The notes under the pieces: generated by a model | Database searches by the model: none | What the model was told of the DNA's origin: nothing | The model's input: only the letters and a program-made list of their open reading frames with translations | Assembly (NCBI GenBank): GCA_023213395.1 | Contig: CM041465.1 | Span: forward strand, 246,457,741 to 246,521,740 | Direction of reading: 5' to 3' | From: Cycas panzhihuaensis | Lineage: Eukaryota; Cycadophyta | DNA length: 64,000 nt | Made by a program: the position numbers and the translations under genes | Shown: in pieces, positions 49,853-62,899 of the stretch | Layout: every line of letters begins with the position of its first letter | Position numbering within the stretch: position 1 is the stretch's first letter

Positions 49853-52800
49853 TTACATATAATTGGCTCTCAAGCTACACAAAAGTCATTTACATTTACA
49901 CTATATCCTATCCCTATGTAGGATCTAGTAATTCCCATCCATCATGCCCCTTGTGTAATGGTTATTCCTTAGCTTGTAGCCTTTACACTATGCATATTAT
50001 ATATTAATCAATACTATTAACTACAAAGTCTTTTCCTACTTGTTGATCAGAGAGCCCCAACCATGAACAAGGGTAAATTAACTAGTTTGAGGGGGTGATG
50101 CCTAAGTTGCACTTGGTTGATAGTTCCTAAACCAGTTGCAACCTCGTGGCTTACTTCTATGCTTTCCTTAGCTAAAGGGATGTTGTGAGCTCACCTCCTT
50201 TAGAGACACCACTTATAGAATAAGTAGCCAAATCCTAATGATTGATCAGGTCAAAAATATAAAAGAGTTGCAACTACACCTTTTGTGCCTAACCGTTGAT
50301 ATACAAAAAATAAGAAAACGAAATCAACATGTTAGAAATCATCTCATAAGCAAAACGCATAACAAGATAACTGCCATTAAAATCTTAACATTCTTATGCT
50401 TCTAAACGCAATATAAGACTTCTATGTGTAGTGGATCCTAAGCCCTATTAAAGGTCTATAATATGGGTTTTGTGTCTCCTAAGATGGCATTATTCTAGCT
50501 TATTACAATGTAGATAATCATTTTGGTAAATTTTCAAACCTAAATCCATGTTGACTTAGCTAGTAAGCACTACCAAAATATGTGTATTATTATTTCCATA
50601 TTACATAGAGCATATAGAAGAGATTCGCTTGGGCCATCTTAGTTAGCCTACCCTTGAGAGCAAGGCCATTTTGCAATAATAACTAGACAAAAAAGAAAAA
50701 GCCTTCTTTGGTTCTTTAGGGGCTTCCATAACTATTGAATTTATTTGCACTAAATCCAATCATTACTTATTGGGCTCTTAGTCTTGATTAGTATGCCAAA
50801 TACCTTGTCATCTATCTCCACCATCTTGTACACATGTGACTATTTTAACTTTGTTTGAGTTTACTTTATAGATGAGACCCTTTTAAAGGGAAACCGTAAG
50901 CTTGATTCATTAAAATTTGAAAGTTCCAATAATATTTCAACTTCAGTAATCTAACATCTTTAAAGGAAGCATAATGGTTTAGCTCAAGATCTAGGACTAT
51001 CAATATGATAAATCAATGAATAGATTCACTTCACCATCATGCCATATGTTGTTCCCTAAAGATCTATTAAATAAGATCTAAAAAATAATAGAATTCAAAA
51101 GACATTTATCTTTCCAAAATTAGAGATATGTTTAGGAACTCATCCTTCACTATAGTCTATCTAGATTTATTATCATTTAGTATGGTTCATCATTTGGGTC
51201 TTCATTTATGCCCTATAACTTTATTGCTCTAAGTAACGTTTGTAATGATCAATCACAAAAAATACTTTTGACAAAATATAGGGGCTTTGTACTATTAATT
51301 TAAAATAGAAACAAAGTATAATATGGTAGGATGCTACCCTCTCAAGGGTGCTAGTAATTATAGGCCATCCTACACAAACAACTCCTTAGCCCTACTTTAT
51401 ATCTTTACAAAGTAGTAAAGAAGATTCACCCTAAAAGAAGTCCCTTGTTAAGAATTTATTGATAATTGGAGAGGAATCTCTCCCATGTAACTCCTAACAT
51501 GCTAATTGACACCTAAGTGCTCATTACAAATTCCTTTCCTGCATGTTTATACATGTAATGGTAGTGACCAAGAGATGTTGCCATGTATGAGATGTGGATT
51601 AGAGTTTGTGATGGTTATTTTTTAAGGGGTCTTATTATCTTGGTATATGAATGCTACCCCTAGACCCCGCCATAGGGTTTTATAGAAAATGATTACAAAA
51701 CATGTAATGTTTAATATAGAAGTTCCACTTTCCATGTTTCATTCATATATACTTTCCTCCAATCCACCTAATTTAAAAAGATATATAGATTTTCCATTAT
51801 ACATTCCACCATCCCATCATTATGAGCAACAACATACTTCCATTTATAAACTTGTATTGCCTCCCTTTCTTTATGACAACTCAAATCATACATTGGAGCA
51901 TTTCTTAGAGAAAGTACATGGTCTGCCTTAGTTAAAACTACTTTACATGAGATACTAAGAAGCAAAAATATTTAGAAAACAATTCATCTCAAGTAGGACA
52001 AGGAAGTACCAATGTTTCATTTAGTGGTCATCACTTAAATGGAATTGACATTTAAGTTGCCAATAACATGCAATAGCATGGAGATTTATAATTCAAGGAT
52101 AGAGGATTTTAAGCAAGAGTATTGTTATAAATTAAATTATTGAGGTAAATTAGGATTTTGTGCCATTAGGATGTATTTAGGCATATTGTGTTGATAGGCA
52201 TGTGTGAGAGTAATTATTGTTAATTATGTTATAGTAATATGACAACTTGTGAGATACACTCTTAGTTTGTGTGTGTGTGTATCCCCTAAGAGTCTCATTG
52301 TAAAGTTATCTTGAATATTTTATTTGGTCCATGCCTTTTGGGTTAAGTCCTACATAAGGGATATTTTGAGTATTCCCTTCTTAAAAGAGGTAAAACATTG
52401 GATCTTATTTACTGGGTACAATCTTATTGCTTATGCATTTAGCATTTGTCTTCATTAGTATTATTTGTTTAATGTCACATTTTGTGAATAATTTTATCAT
52501 TTATGCATTTGGATATTTAAGAAACTGGAGATATTTTTTAACAAAATTACATGTTTTAAGTAGCAAAACAAATCTAGGTTTGCTACAAAATATGTATGGA
52601 GAGTACACCCTATCTACAAGTTTGGACTGCTTAAAGATAAATTATGATAGATTCGTAAGTGTAACCAAATGATTTTCAATTCAAGAGTTAAAAAAAGGAA
52701 GGGTGAAATACTAACTTCAAAGAATAAGTACATTACTTTCTTAAATTGAATCACAAGATGTCAAAGTTGAATATAGATGAAATTAAGGAAACGGCAAGAA

Positions 52801-55090
52801 TTAAGTGGTTGAAATTGTGAATGATAAAGAAAAAAAAAAAGGAAGAGACACCACAAAATGACTCGAGACTAGTCATGTACAAGGTGTGTGTTGTATAAAA
52901 GGAAGCTATGTAAAAAGAATTCTTCATAATACAACCATAGATGCAACTTTTATAGAGGCAAAATATTTTACCTTATATCACATGATGTTTTAAGAAAGTT
53001 GCAAAGATAGAGAGCAATCGCCTTTAAGAGCCTAAAAACATGCATAGGATTGAAACATCCTTTGTAAATCGAGTTAATTATATTCCTTACTTAATAAATG
53101 ATCAATAAGAAGCCGGAAGGCCTCTTAAATAACTACTTAAATCTTACATATGTATTTTATCATTGATTCATTTTATAATAAAAGTAGCAAAGTGGACATA
53201 TGCTTATTATGCTATGCTAGACTAAAATAATCCTCAAGTACCCTTCAGGGTAGCTATATTCTAGCCATTATGGCCAATAAGCATATGACCCAAGTGGAAA
53301 TTATGAAACCACAAACAATAGGTATAAATGCTTGTTAGTGTTAGTTAGAGGCTAAGCTAAGTTGAATAATTAAAGGCCATCCAATTCTTTCACGAGTGTA
53401 GAAAAAAATGTTATTTTAAAAAACTGCATGAGAAATTTCAACGACAAAAGTATAAGGCCAACATTAGAATGTAAGCTTAAGTTTTAATTATTTTTATTGC
53501 ATAATGATGTTTAAATTTTATTATGACATCCTTGGGTTTCCCCTATAATATGCATAAATGCTTATTTCTTCACACACCCTAACCTTAATTACTAAGAACC
53601 AATAAGGCATTAATAATACTCATAGTTGAAATCTTTAAAGATGACATTCTTCATCTATGCAAAACCATTTCTTAAAATTATTAAGGAGACTTTAATCAAA
53701 TAAATAAGCCACTTACGGTTTTGACATCATAGCCATAACTAAGATATTAAAACATGACTAAAAGACTATTTAGAGTGGTCCATAGATATGGCTGAGTAAT
53801 TTTCTTAAATGAGATGAGAGAAATTTATTTGATAGTGTTTTTAGGCTAGCTTTAACCTTATTACATATATAAGATTGTCTTATTTTTCTTAAATAAACTT
53901 AGAATAATAAAAAAAATCAAGTGATAGAAGGCCCAAATCATGAAATAAATATATCCATTAGAAAATATGGCGTTTGACCCTTCATATATGATTATAAAAG
54001 AATATAATTAGTGACTTAATCAAGTTTCATCACTACATCAAACCCTTTATTCTCAATTCTAACATGGGGAGGGAAGGAAGGTGTCCTTGAGGGTAATAGG
54101 TAACAATGAGCACATCAACTAGCTTATTAAGCACTCAAATCTTAAGCAAGGCATACTAAACCTACAGGTAAATAAAATGAATTTAATTAGTGCTAAAAAA
54201 ACAAAAGGGGTGATTGGCTAGAGCCATCAATATTTGCTTGTCATTGATCACTAGTTGAGTAGTTTATTGAATGTTAAACATAGTAGTACATAAGTCGGTG
54301 ATCTCTAAGAGATCATACCATTATAATAGGGTTAGATAACCACACATTACATAACACACATACACATAGAAGGAATCTAACAAGTATGATTAATGTCAAT
54401 ACCCAATCAACCCACTTAACTAATGTTAGAAGTAAAAGATCATTATACTCACAATATACACTCACTCTATGCTTAGATAAAGGTTTTTAAAAGGAAATAA
54501 GGTCTCAAATGCCAAGCCCAACTCAGGGAGTTAAATTCCTAAAGCATTAACATTTCAACTCACATGGGGAATTGTGATAACCCTATGCTTCCTAAGGCCA
54601 ATAGAAGATTCTACCATAGGTCCACAAAACTCAAAATTGTCATTGTTCCACATATAATATTATTTGTATACACCCTAATACCATTGATATGTTTGGGGAA
54701 TACTAGGCAAACTAGGCTTCCCATTAAATCTAACATTAGTTAAGTGCATTAATCAAATATTGGCATTAGTCATACCGACCAACTTCCTTGTAAACAAATG
54801 TGTGTGCAAGTCATGTTGTACATAGATATCCAACCCCATTGTTATGTGAACTCTCAAGGGTTACTCGCTTCTAAGCTAATGTGTTGAAATAATTACCCTA
54901 CCAATGTGTGTGTATGTGTTTAAACTTGACAATAACACTCTAAGCATTTAATTTGGTGTTTAAAATCCCATTCACCTTTGAAATTTTCTATCAAAACCAA
55001 AGTGAGTCCCTCTTGAATACACAACCATGCAAGTTGTGTAGTTATCCAAACCCACCGTGATATGACCTCTGATTGGCTTAAGAAATGTGA
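49853..55090. other. AT-rich intergenic sequence upstream of psbW
   Basis: The first few hundred bases probably continue the element that carries island motif copy 3. Beyond that I recognise no protein domain, RNA gene or LTR pair. Short open stretches near 51689-51931 and 52427-52672 have no family motif. A short (GT)n lies near 52268-52281. Confidence 0.4.
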
Positions 55091-55149
55091 GGTGTTGGTC
55101 CCATCTGGATTTTACATCATATAAACTAATTCAAACTTACTGAAAATTG

Positions 55150-55341
55150 TAGACCTTTCCATGGGACAGTCGGTTACGCGTGGCACCCTCTGGTTGGTGG
55201 AAAGAACAAAGCTAAGGATATAGTACCCTATCCTCTCGAGGGAATGACCTACTCTCCAGTGGTGGGCAATGCGCTTGGGGTATTTACTCTTGGGATTTGA
55301 AGGAGAATACGCAGATTTTCGTCTCTGCAAATCTGTTAAAC
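55150..55341 (+). promoter_or_regulatory. probable promoter and 5' leader of psbW
   Basis: The 190 bases before the psbW start are richer in G and C than the surroundings. They include ACGCGTGG (55176-55183) and a GGATATAG string (55216-55223), which resemble the ACGT-like and GATA-like elements common near plant photosynthesis genes. No convincing TATA box at the usual distance. The assignment rests on position. Confidence 0.35.
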
Positions 55342-55846
55342 ATGGCTGCAGTGTCTGCAACCTGTGCTACAACCTCGGTTGCACCATGCTTGGTACAGAA
55401 ATCCATAGCCGGAACGACCTCCAACCTCTCCTCGGCACCTATTGTAGGTATGCGTCATTGGGGTTTCTTGCTCTGTACAAACAGTTGTAATGAGTCGATT
55501 TTTTTTTTTTTTTTTTTTGATAGTTAGAAAAAATGTTACAGGTTTGCCGGTGCTTCAGAGGCCTAGGGTAATCTGCTCTGCAAACAAGGCAGAACAGCAC
55601 AAGAAATTTGTGGCCAACGCCCGTGCTTCTCTGAGTGCGGCGGCAGTGGCCTGGGGCGTTTCGAACCCTGCAATTGCCCTGGTGGACGAGAGATTGAGCA
55701 CCGAAGGAACGGGGCTTGGTTTGGGATTGAGCGATCCTCTCCTTGGATGGGTTTTAGTGGGAGTTTCGGCCCTTATCTGGGCTCTGTACTTCACTTATAC
55801 CTCGTCTCTCGAGGAAGATGAGGAATCGGGAGGGCTTTCTCTGTGA
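55342..55846 (+). CDS. psbW: photosystem II reaction-centre subunit W, chloroplast precursor (two exons)
   Basis: Nuclear gene for the small thylakoid protein PsbW, which helps hold photosystem II and its antenna in supercomplexes. Exon 1 is 55342-55447; the phase-1 GT...AG intron is 55448-55541 (94 nt); exon 2 is 55542-55846, ending in TGA. The product is 136 residues, close to the usual precursor size. Residues 1 to about 60 are a Ser/Thr/Ala-rich chloroplast transit region. Residues 67-81 ([15 protein letters not shown]) form the hydrophobic thylakoid signal ending in AIA. The mature protein starts at about residue 82 with [12 protein letters not shown]. Residues 102-121 ([20 protein letters not shown]) form one membrane helix. 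The tail is acidic: [15 protein letters not shown]. The start was chosen because it gives the complete transit peptide; an upstream in-frame ATG at 55297 would add 15 residues without transit character. The intron carries a run of 20 T. No damage is seen, so it is probably functional. Confidence 0.93.
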
Positions 55847-56230
55847 AAGGAAACTTATTACGAGGGCATAGTTAGCTTGTGTTGAATCCTGGTCAGATAC
55901 ATCCCAAATAATTGTTTCCTTTTTTATATGAATCCGTCTTTTTATGTAAGCTGTAATGGGACTTTATTAGTACTGTAGTATTGATTGCTGTTTCCCTGTG
56001 TATCTGCAAGTCGACGTGTATATAAGCACTCGTTCCAAAATAATAATTATTTCCTTTGGATGAATGATATGTGGGACTTTTACTAGTGCTGTATTCTGAT
56101 TTTAGGCCCAAGTGAATCTGTAAGCTGATGTGTGCATATCACAGCTTCTTTGCAGGAAAATGTATGTACTGATTGCGTTCCTTTTGTCGTCTCTGGAATA
56201 GAAATGCTTTTGTAGCAGATTTAGTTACAT
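55847..56230 (+). other. 3' flank of psbW
   Basis: Likely 3' untranslated region. AATAAT-type strings occur near 56040-56046. The exact polyadenylation site cannot be told from sequence alone. Confidence 0.4.
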
Positions 56231-56770
56231 ACTTTTTTTTTTCCTTTATTTTATTTTATAAATAAAATAGATGGAACTCTAGGAAGAGTGCACAGGAGGA
56301 GGAATTTTACACTATCAATCGATCTGAAAATATGATACCAGGATTGGAGTGCATGGCCACAAACCACATAATAAAAACGGCACTTGACCAAACAAACACC
56401 ACCATCTGAAAAAATTGACCAGAATTTAAGTGGCGTATGGGGCCAAACAATCCCCTTAATCATTTGTTAGTACTGGAGTCACAGCCATAGAAACATATAC
56501 AAAGTCTAGTCACATAGTGTGTGCTTTGTGTTTTTCTTATGAGCATGAAAAATGCTCATAATGTCATTGGAGATTATAGAAGGAAGGCTAGGAACAATGA
56601 ATTTGCTCTATCTGCATTGTAGAATCAGTGTAGGTGTTGTGAAGCAAGGAGTTGAAGAGGTGATGTGATCAAGCCAATGGAACAAAATCAATTGTAGTTG
56701 ATGCTTGTTTTTGTTGGAATGCAATGAGGGCTTGCGAAATTTATCATGGAGAAATTGGTGTGCCTGATTA

Positions 56771-56830
56771 TGAAGTGATGCTAATGGAATTTGCCAATTC
56801 TGAAGTGATGCTAATGGAATTTGCCAATTC
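56771..56830. repeat. perfect 30-bp tandem duplication
   Basis: Two identical adjacent copies of the 30-nt unit at 56771-56800 (begins TGAAGTGATG, ends TTGCCAATTC). In one plus-strand frame it doubles a 10-residue segment, EVMLMEFANS, but that 67-codon frame has no recognised family. Confidence 0.95.
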
Positions 56831-58506
56831 AAAGAATACAGTATTTATGTCCCTCTTTACAATGATTATTTTTCTAAAAAATTTAATCATCAAAAGACTA
56901 AATTTTTATCATCACTTTATGGAATAGAACATGGATGCTACCACAAATCTTGACAGTAAATAACATGTGGGCACAATGATGCCTCATTGATACTATGAGG
57001 ACAAAATCTAAATGTCCAATAACAACACACATGGGTGAAGTGAGGAAGCTTGAGTATTATGTGGAAGGAGCCTTTATGTGTTTCCCTTTAAAAGTGCATT
57101 TGTATCTATGCATCTTTGCATCTGACACATACACTAGCAATTAGTAGTCAGCAAGTACTAGTTGAAATCACTAAATGAACCATGCCTTGTGGAATCAATC
57201 CACAAATACATAGTTGATGACATGGTTGATATTTAGATATTAATCTTCACCTATAAGAACTGCTCCATTATAAGAGCAAACTAAGTAGACATTGGATTAT
57301 AAGCATAAAGTAGTATCTTTGTGTGAAATGCAATGAAATTATATTAAAATCCACTAGTAGCCAAAGAAGCAGTTAATGAGACTACCAACTGAATATCTAG
57401 GTAAAAGATGTGGTATAAATGCATTAAGCATCTCCAAAATGATATTCTTCTATAAATACATTCAACAAAAAGAACTAAAAAAAAGAAAATAGAAGTGAAA
57501 AGTACAATATGGCCCCTATGTATTTCAAAAATCGTCCTGTGGCTATAATATAACCTCTTATATCTTGTTGAATGATATCATATATCGAGGAATTATTCAT
57601 GGTTGCAAAAAAAAACATATAATGGTTTGTTACACTTAGAGTGGATGTATAACCATAGAATATATATCTCGCAATATTTCAAAGCTCCTACCTTTGCCTT
57701 GTCCTAATAGTTATGTCTCTCATATAATTCTAGATAGGAGAACTAAAGCTCTTGGATGGTTGTCTAGATCTCCTCTTCTTTGAGAGATTTTTAAATATTT
57801 CCCTCTTATTCTTTGATTGTGAAGGTGTATAGCTAGCAACTTGAGTAACTAGGCAATGCCTCACCATATATAGAATATTGAGATTCAAAGAAAGTTTATG
57901 CCCCACAGTATACTATAAGAATAATGTTATAACATTTTATGTCCTTAAAAATGCCATAACACCACTCTTCAAAGGATGCAACTTTTTAATGGATAGTTCC
58001 TTGTTGGTATGCTAACCTACATGGTTAATGCAAAGAACTTATCTTAACCTTATTGAAGTCATTTAAGTTTGATAATATTATGCTAGTGTTGATGCAAACA
58101 TTTGTATAGGCTTTATGATTATTTTTTCAGTCATGCACATATTTGTATGGACTTGCATCTGCTTTTCAATTAATTTCTCACATGTATATTGTTATCTACT
58201 TTATATCCATGGTCATGCAACGTCATGTTTTAAATGGTTTGCCAATAGTTTTACATATATAGCACCTTTATTGGCTACCACCAAGTTGCATCTTGTGTTT
58301 ATGTGATCAAGGAGTTGGGGGGTTAGGGAGTAATTGCCTACTTTCCAATGGAGAATTCACTCATCCATTTTCTCAACAAAATTATCTATGTATAAATATA
58401 TCTTCAATTAATAAAATAGGGTTGGTCTCGAGACTTTGGATAAACAATTTGGTGCCATATTATTTCTTAGAATTTATCACATTCTCATTTGTTTCTTATC
58501 AACATA

Positions 58507-58592
58507 ATAAATATAATATTATATGTTAAGTATGTTGAAGAGTGTATAGATAAATATAATATTATATGTTAAGTATGTTGAAGAGTGTATAG
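58507..58592. repeat. perfect 43-bp tandem duplication
   Basis: Two identical adjacent copies of a 43-nt unit (begins ATAAATATAATATTATATG, ends GAGTGTATAG). Perfect identity suggests a recent event. Confidence 0.95.
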
Positions 58593-60190
58593 GTGCAATA
58601 AATGTTGAGTGGACAAGCAAGCTATATGAGATATTGTTTTTGACATGGGCAGCACCCACAAGTAGGTCCAACTTTGTTTTACAGTTTCATTTAAATAATT
58701 TAAATAATAAAGAGCCTAGTGAAAATTAATAAAATCATATTTAACTAGGTTTTGCCTTTTCATCGATGCTACTTGCAAAAAATTTCGCACATTGTGAATT
58801 GCTTATTCAACCTAAATTTACCCACTTTCTGTGTTTAGATCAAAATATTGGCCTAGCCCCATTGAATTAATCTTCAATTCTAGATTATTGTAAGATTGGA
58901 TTAGTAGCAACATTTTACTCATAATAATATGATCTCTCAAAGATTCCAATACATTAGCAACACAAATTTTTAGCACTTTCTTGAAGGTGATGATCTTGAT
59001 GAAGTCTTTATCCATTCATGATTATCTTGATGTATACAAACAACTTAGGTTAAAACATTGTTATTCCACAAAGCATATTGATTTACATCTCATGCGCTTT
59101 TTCATCAACAACCATGAATAAATAGCATATGAGAGGATGATTAGCATTCATGTATTAGGAAATGAATTTATGCTTCCATGGTTGTAATCACCTTCGTCTC
59201 TACCTCTATCATCTCAACCTTTAATATTTCTATTTTTAGGCATTTTCATTTGCATTTAATTTTGCCTTTGGCATTTACATTTGTACTTCTCATTAAAGGA
59301 TTTGTTGTTGATGGGGAGGTGATCTCTTTAACAACACAAGCTTTCAAGTAGAATAATTTATCTTAAAGGATATAGAACCAAGCTCTCTACAAGAATACCT
59401 CTTTTACAAATTTTTAGTTTTTTATTCAAAATGACTCCAAAAGTAAAAATTGAGTGTTTTTAGAATGCATAAATATAGAAATTCATGGCCTTTGGCCATA
59501 CAAAATTCTTAACTATCATCCCCTAAAATTAGGAAATAAACTTGGAGCGAAAAAAAAAAAAAACTCTAATCTAAAATTTTTTATTTTTAGGAAGTTTTTT
59601 AAAGTGTTTCAAATTACCTAAAAATTGACCCATGAGTAGTTAAACATATCACAAACTTCATGGAAATTGTATTAAAGTAAAACTAATCTCCTAACTAAGA
59701 AAAATAATATCCACAATTTTTTATAAAATTGAAAAAAAAAAAACCTGAAATTAAAATTTCAAGCAACCAAATGATGTATTTTGAGCCTAAAATCGATTCA
59801 TGATATCTGCAAAGTAGTAAAACTTCTTTGGAGTCTATACAATTTTTTGAGATACTCATTTTGATATGCAATTGTTTATACTTTTGATCACATGGCATTG
59901 ACTTATGCCATTTCTAATAAATAACATTTTCTAGATATTTTTGCATCATCTTCCCTTATTTGAAAAGAACTTAGCTCCTACAAATTGCTATGTTAAAACT
60001 CTTGCCACTTGTGCACACTAAGTTTCTTTAGTTCACTTTCAAAAATTTAAATATTATGTTACTATTGTAGCCCCTTCCATCGAATCATATATCTGTTATA
60101 TCTGCATTGTTTTGTGTAAACTATTTTCCTGTCAAACACCTGCTTAATTTCTTTCCTCTTCTTTCGAGATAATTGTTTTCTTCAATTCAC

Positions 60191-61285
60191 CTATTTTGCT
60201 TCATCTTTTACCTTATCTTCTCTTTCATGGAAAGGATATAAGTTAGATGCATTAAAAATAGGTGAAATGTCAAGGTCATAAAGTAAATTTACCTCATAAG
60301 CATTGTAATGGATTTTTCTTATAATCTTACAAGGACTTATCTTCTTGTATTTTAGTTTATTATATGTGCCTTGAGAAAATCTATCATTCCTCAAGTACCT
60401 CATCATCAAATCACCCTCTACAAATATCTTGTTTCTCATACTAAGATCTGCTATTGTCTTATATTTATCGTTACTATCTTACAACTTTCTTTTCACCTCA
60501 TCATACACATGTTGCTTGTGTTCAACAAAGGCTTCTACATTATCATTGATCATATCTTCAATGGGCTACTAGGCCAAATCCAATACTCCCTTTAGATTCC
60601 TACCATATACAATTTAGAATGGTGACTTACCATTAATAAAATTATTATAAGTAAATCCAGCCTATGCTAGTGTCAAATCCCATTGCTTGAGCTTCTTTCC
60701 AACAATACACCTTAACAAGTTTTCCAAACTCTTATTCACCACTTTTCTTTGCCCATTAATTTGTGGGTGGTATGCACTACTGAATTATAACTTTGTTGCC
60801 AACTTCTTCCATTAGGTATTTCATAACTGACTTAAAATTTTAGTATCCCTACCTAAGTAATGGTCTTCGATACCCCATGCAACCTAACAACTTCCTTGAA
60901 AAATAGATCTGTTATTCTAGTTGCATCACTAGTCTTTTGTCAAGTAATAAAATGGGCTAGTTTTTAAAACATGTCAACAATAACAAAAATAGAATCACTA
61001 CCTCATTAGGTGTTAAACAACCCTAACATAAAATCCATATTCAAGTTTGTCCGTGGCTCATTCGAAATTGGTAATGGCATGTATAGTCTTGTATTTTGCA
61101 CATGCCCTTTAACTACCTAACAGATCTTACAACTAGCTACATATTTGGCAACATCATATTTCATCTTTAGTCAAAAATATTTTTTTTCCACCATGGGTAT
61201 GGTTTTGTTTTGACTAAAGTGCCCTCCAAGTCCTCCATCATGCATTTCTCTTATGATGTTGTCCCTCATGGACCCAACTGGAATG
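60191..61285 (-). pseudogene. integrase of gypsy element F
   Basis: Minus strand. Zinc-binding start: MHDGGLGGHFSQNKTIPMVE (about 61250-61190), then CKICQ about 25 codons later, which is the H...C-x2-C part. The core includes MDFMLGL, VRLHGVSK and SSAYHPQ followed by NGQRKVVNKSLENLLRC (about 60780-60700), and KQWDLTLAWA. The C-terminal domain is at 60439-60191 (FVEGDLMMRYLRNDRF, SPCKIIRKIHYNAYEVNLL, ISPIFNASNLYPF). No chromodomain follows. Many stops; only the C-terminal part stays open for more than 80 codons. Confidence 0.85.
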
Positions 61286-61639
61286 CATAATTACTTTTCT
61301 TTAAATAAATACCCGTCTTGCATAAAATAAATATTATACTAGTATCCACCCTATTAGCTAAAGGATTCTTGCAATATTTCACAACTCTACTAAAATTGAT
61401 ATTAGTACTATATAAATCTTTTAAAGCATCAAACTTAACTACTTCACTTATCATAGTGGTTATTAGTGCTATCCTTTATTCAAAGCGTTAGCAACCTAAT
61501 TTTATTTTTCTAATTTATGCTTTAGAATAAAAGTAAATCCTTGCAGATATGATACCTATTTTGTATACCTAACAGTCAACTTTTTTTGTGTGTTTACATA
61601 CCTTAATACGTGGAGTTCTGTAAATAAAATGAACTCCTT

Positions 61640-62720
61640 AAACACAAGATAATGTCACCAATGCCTTAGACCCTATACAATTGCATATAATTTTATATCA
61701 TAAATAGAATATTTCTTTTTCATATCATTCAAATTTTCACTATAAAATACTGTCAGTCTTTCTTCCTAACTCAACATGGCCCCAATAGTTATATGAGAAG
61801 CATCACAGTTGACCTCAAATATCATTTAAAATCTAGTAGTGCCAACACAACCTCTATCACGTTTTGTTTTATTAGCTTAAAGCTTTGCTCTATTGCCTTA
61901 TTCTAAATAAACTCCTTTCCCTTAGTATAATATGTCAATGGAGTAATAATATGATTAAAAGTTTTGATAAACTTCCTCTAAATGTAACTAGACCATAGAA
62001 GCTCTTCACATCTATTATATTCTTAGGTGTAAGCCATTCAATAATGGCTCTAATTTTCTCACCATCTATCCACAACCCACTTTGAGATATTACAAATCCC
62101 AAAAATACTAAGCTACTCTATATGAACTTGTATTTCTTCAAGTTCATTATAGTTTCTCTACTCTAAACACATCTAACACCATCCTTAGGTGTAATTAGTG
62201 CTCCTCCTTAGTTCTACTGTATATTAAATTATCAACAAAATAGACAACTACAAACTTACTAATATATAGTCACAAAATGGTGTTCATTAACCTCATGAAT
62301 ATACTTAGGGTATTTGACATCCCAAATGGCATGGCTAATCATTTATATAGCCCATATCTTGTTTTGAAGGTTGTTTCCACTTATCCCCTTCCCTAATTCG
62401 AATATCATAATAACCACTTCTCAAGTCGATTTTAGTGAAGTAGGATGCACCTATCAAAACATCTAGCATGTCATCTATTTAAGGGATCAAGAACCTATAC
62501 CTAATTATGATTTTGTTAATTGCCCTATAATCAATACATATCCTCCAAGAGTCATCTTACTTTGGAGTCAAAGGTGTAGGAGTTACACATAGACTCATGA
62601 TTTCTCTTACCATCCATTTTTTTATTAATTCACTAACTTGTCAATTTAATTCTTCATTCTCCTTATGGCTTAATCTATATATAACTTGATTTAGTGGTGT
62701 GGATCCTAGAATCATATCAA
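61640..62720 (-). pseudogene. reverse transcriptase and RNase H of gypsy element F
   Basis: Minus strand, scattered over frames. RT: YRLSHKENEELNCQVSELIK (about 62680-62620), RICIDYRAINKI (about 62550-62515), [16 protein letters not shown] (about 62445-62400) and, in the catalytic region, FVVVYFVDNLIY (about 62262-62225), where FDDILIY is usual, so the DD pair is damaged. RNase H fragments follow at about 62000-61640 without a clear catalytic core. Motif style and order fit the chromovirus side of Ty3/gypsy. Confidence 0.8.
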
Positions 62721-62899
62721 TCTAACGTTAAATATCTCTTTTTTTTCATAAACCCTTAGGTAATTCTTCTATCATGATGTCATTATACTCTTATAATAAT
62801 TTGTCTACCTCATGTGGTATCGATACTGACTCCTCAATATTTTCAAGTCAATTCATCACTAAGGTATAACAAGTCTCTATCTCCCTTACTTCCATCAGA

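Larger units (their letters stand above)
56231..60190. other. AT-rich intergenic sequence between psbW and element F
   Basis: No recognised gene. It contains two perfect tandem duplications (56771-56830 and 58507-58592, listed separately) and several poly(A)/(T) tracts. The part just left of 60191 should be the 3' end and LTR of element F, but no LTR pair can be shown because the other end lies outside the window. Confidence 0.4.

Noticed and set aside
55499-55518. T20 run in psbW considered as the reverse tail of a retroposed insertion
   Set aside because: No target duplication or insert body; the run fits inside a small intron with good splice sites and coding on both sides.
56251-56463. 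Minus-strand 70-codon open frame downstream of psbW
   Set aside because: No recognisable domain, signal or repeat; length is within chance expectation.
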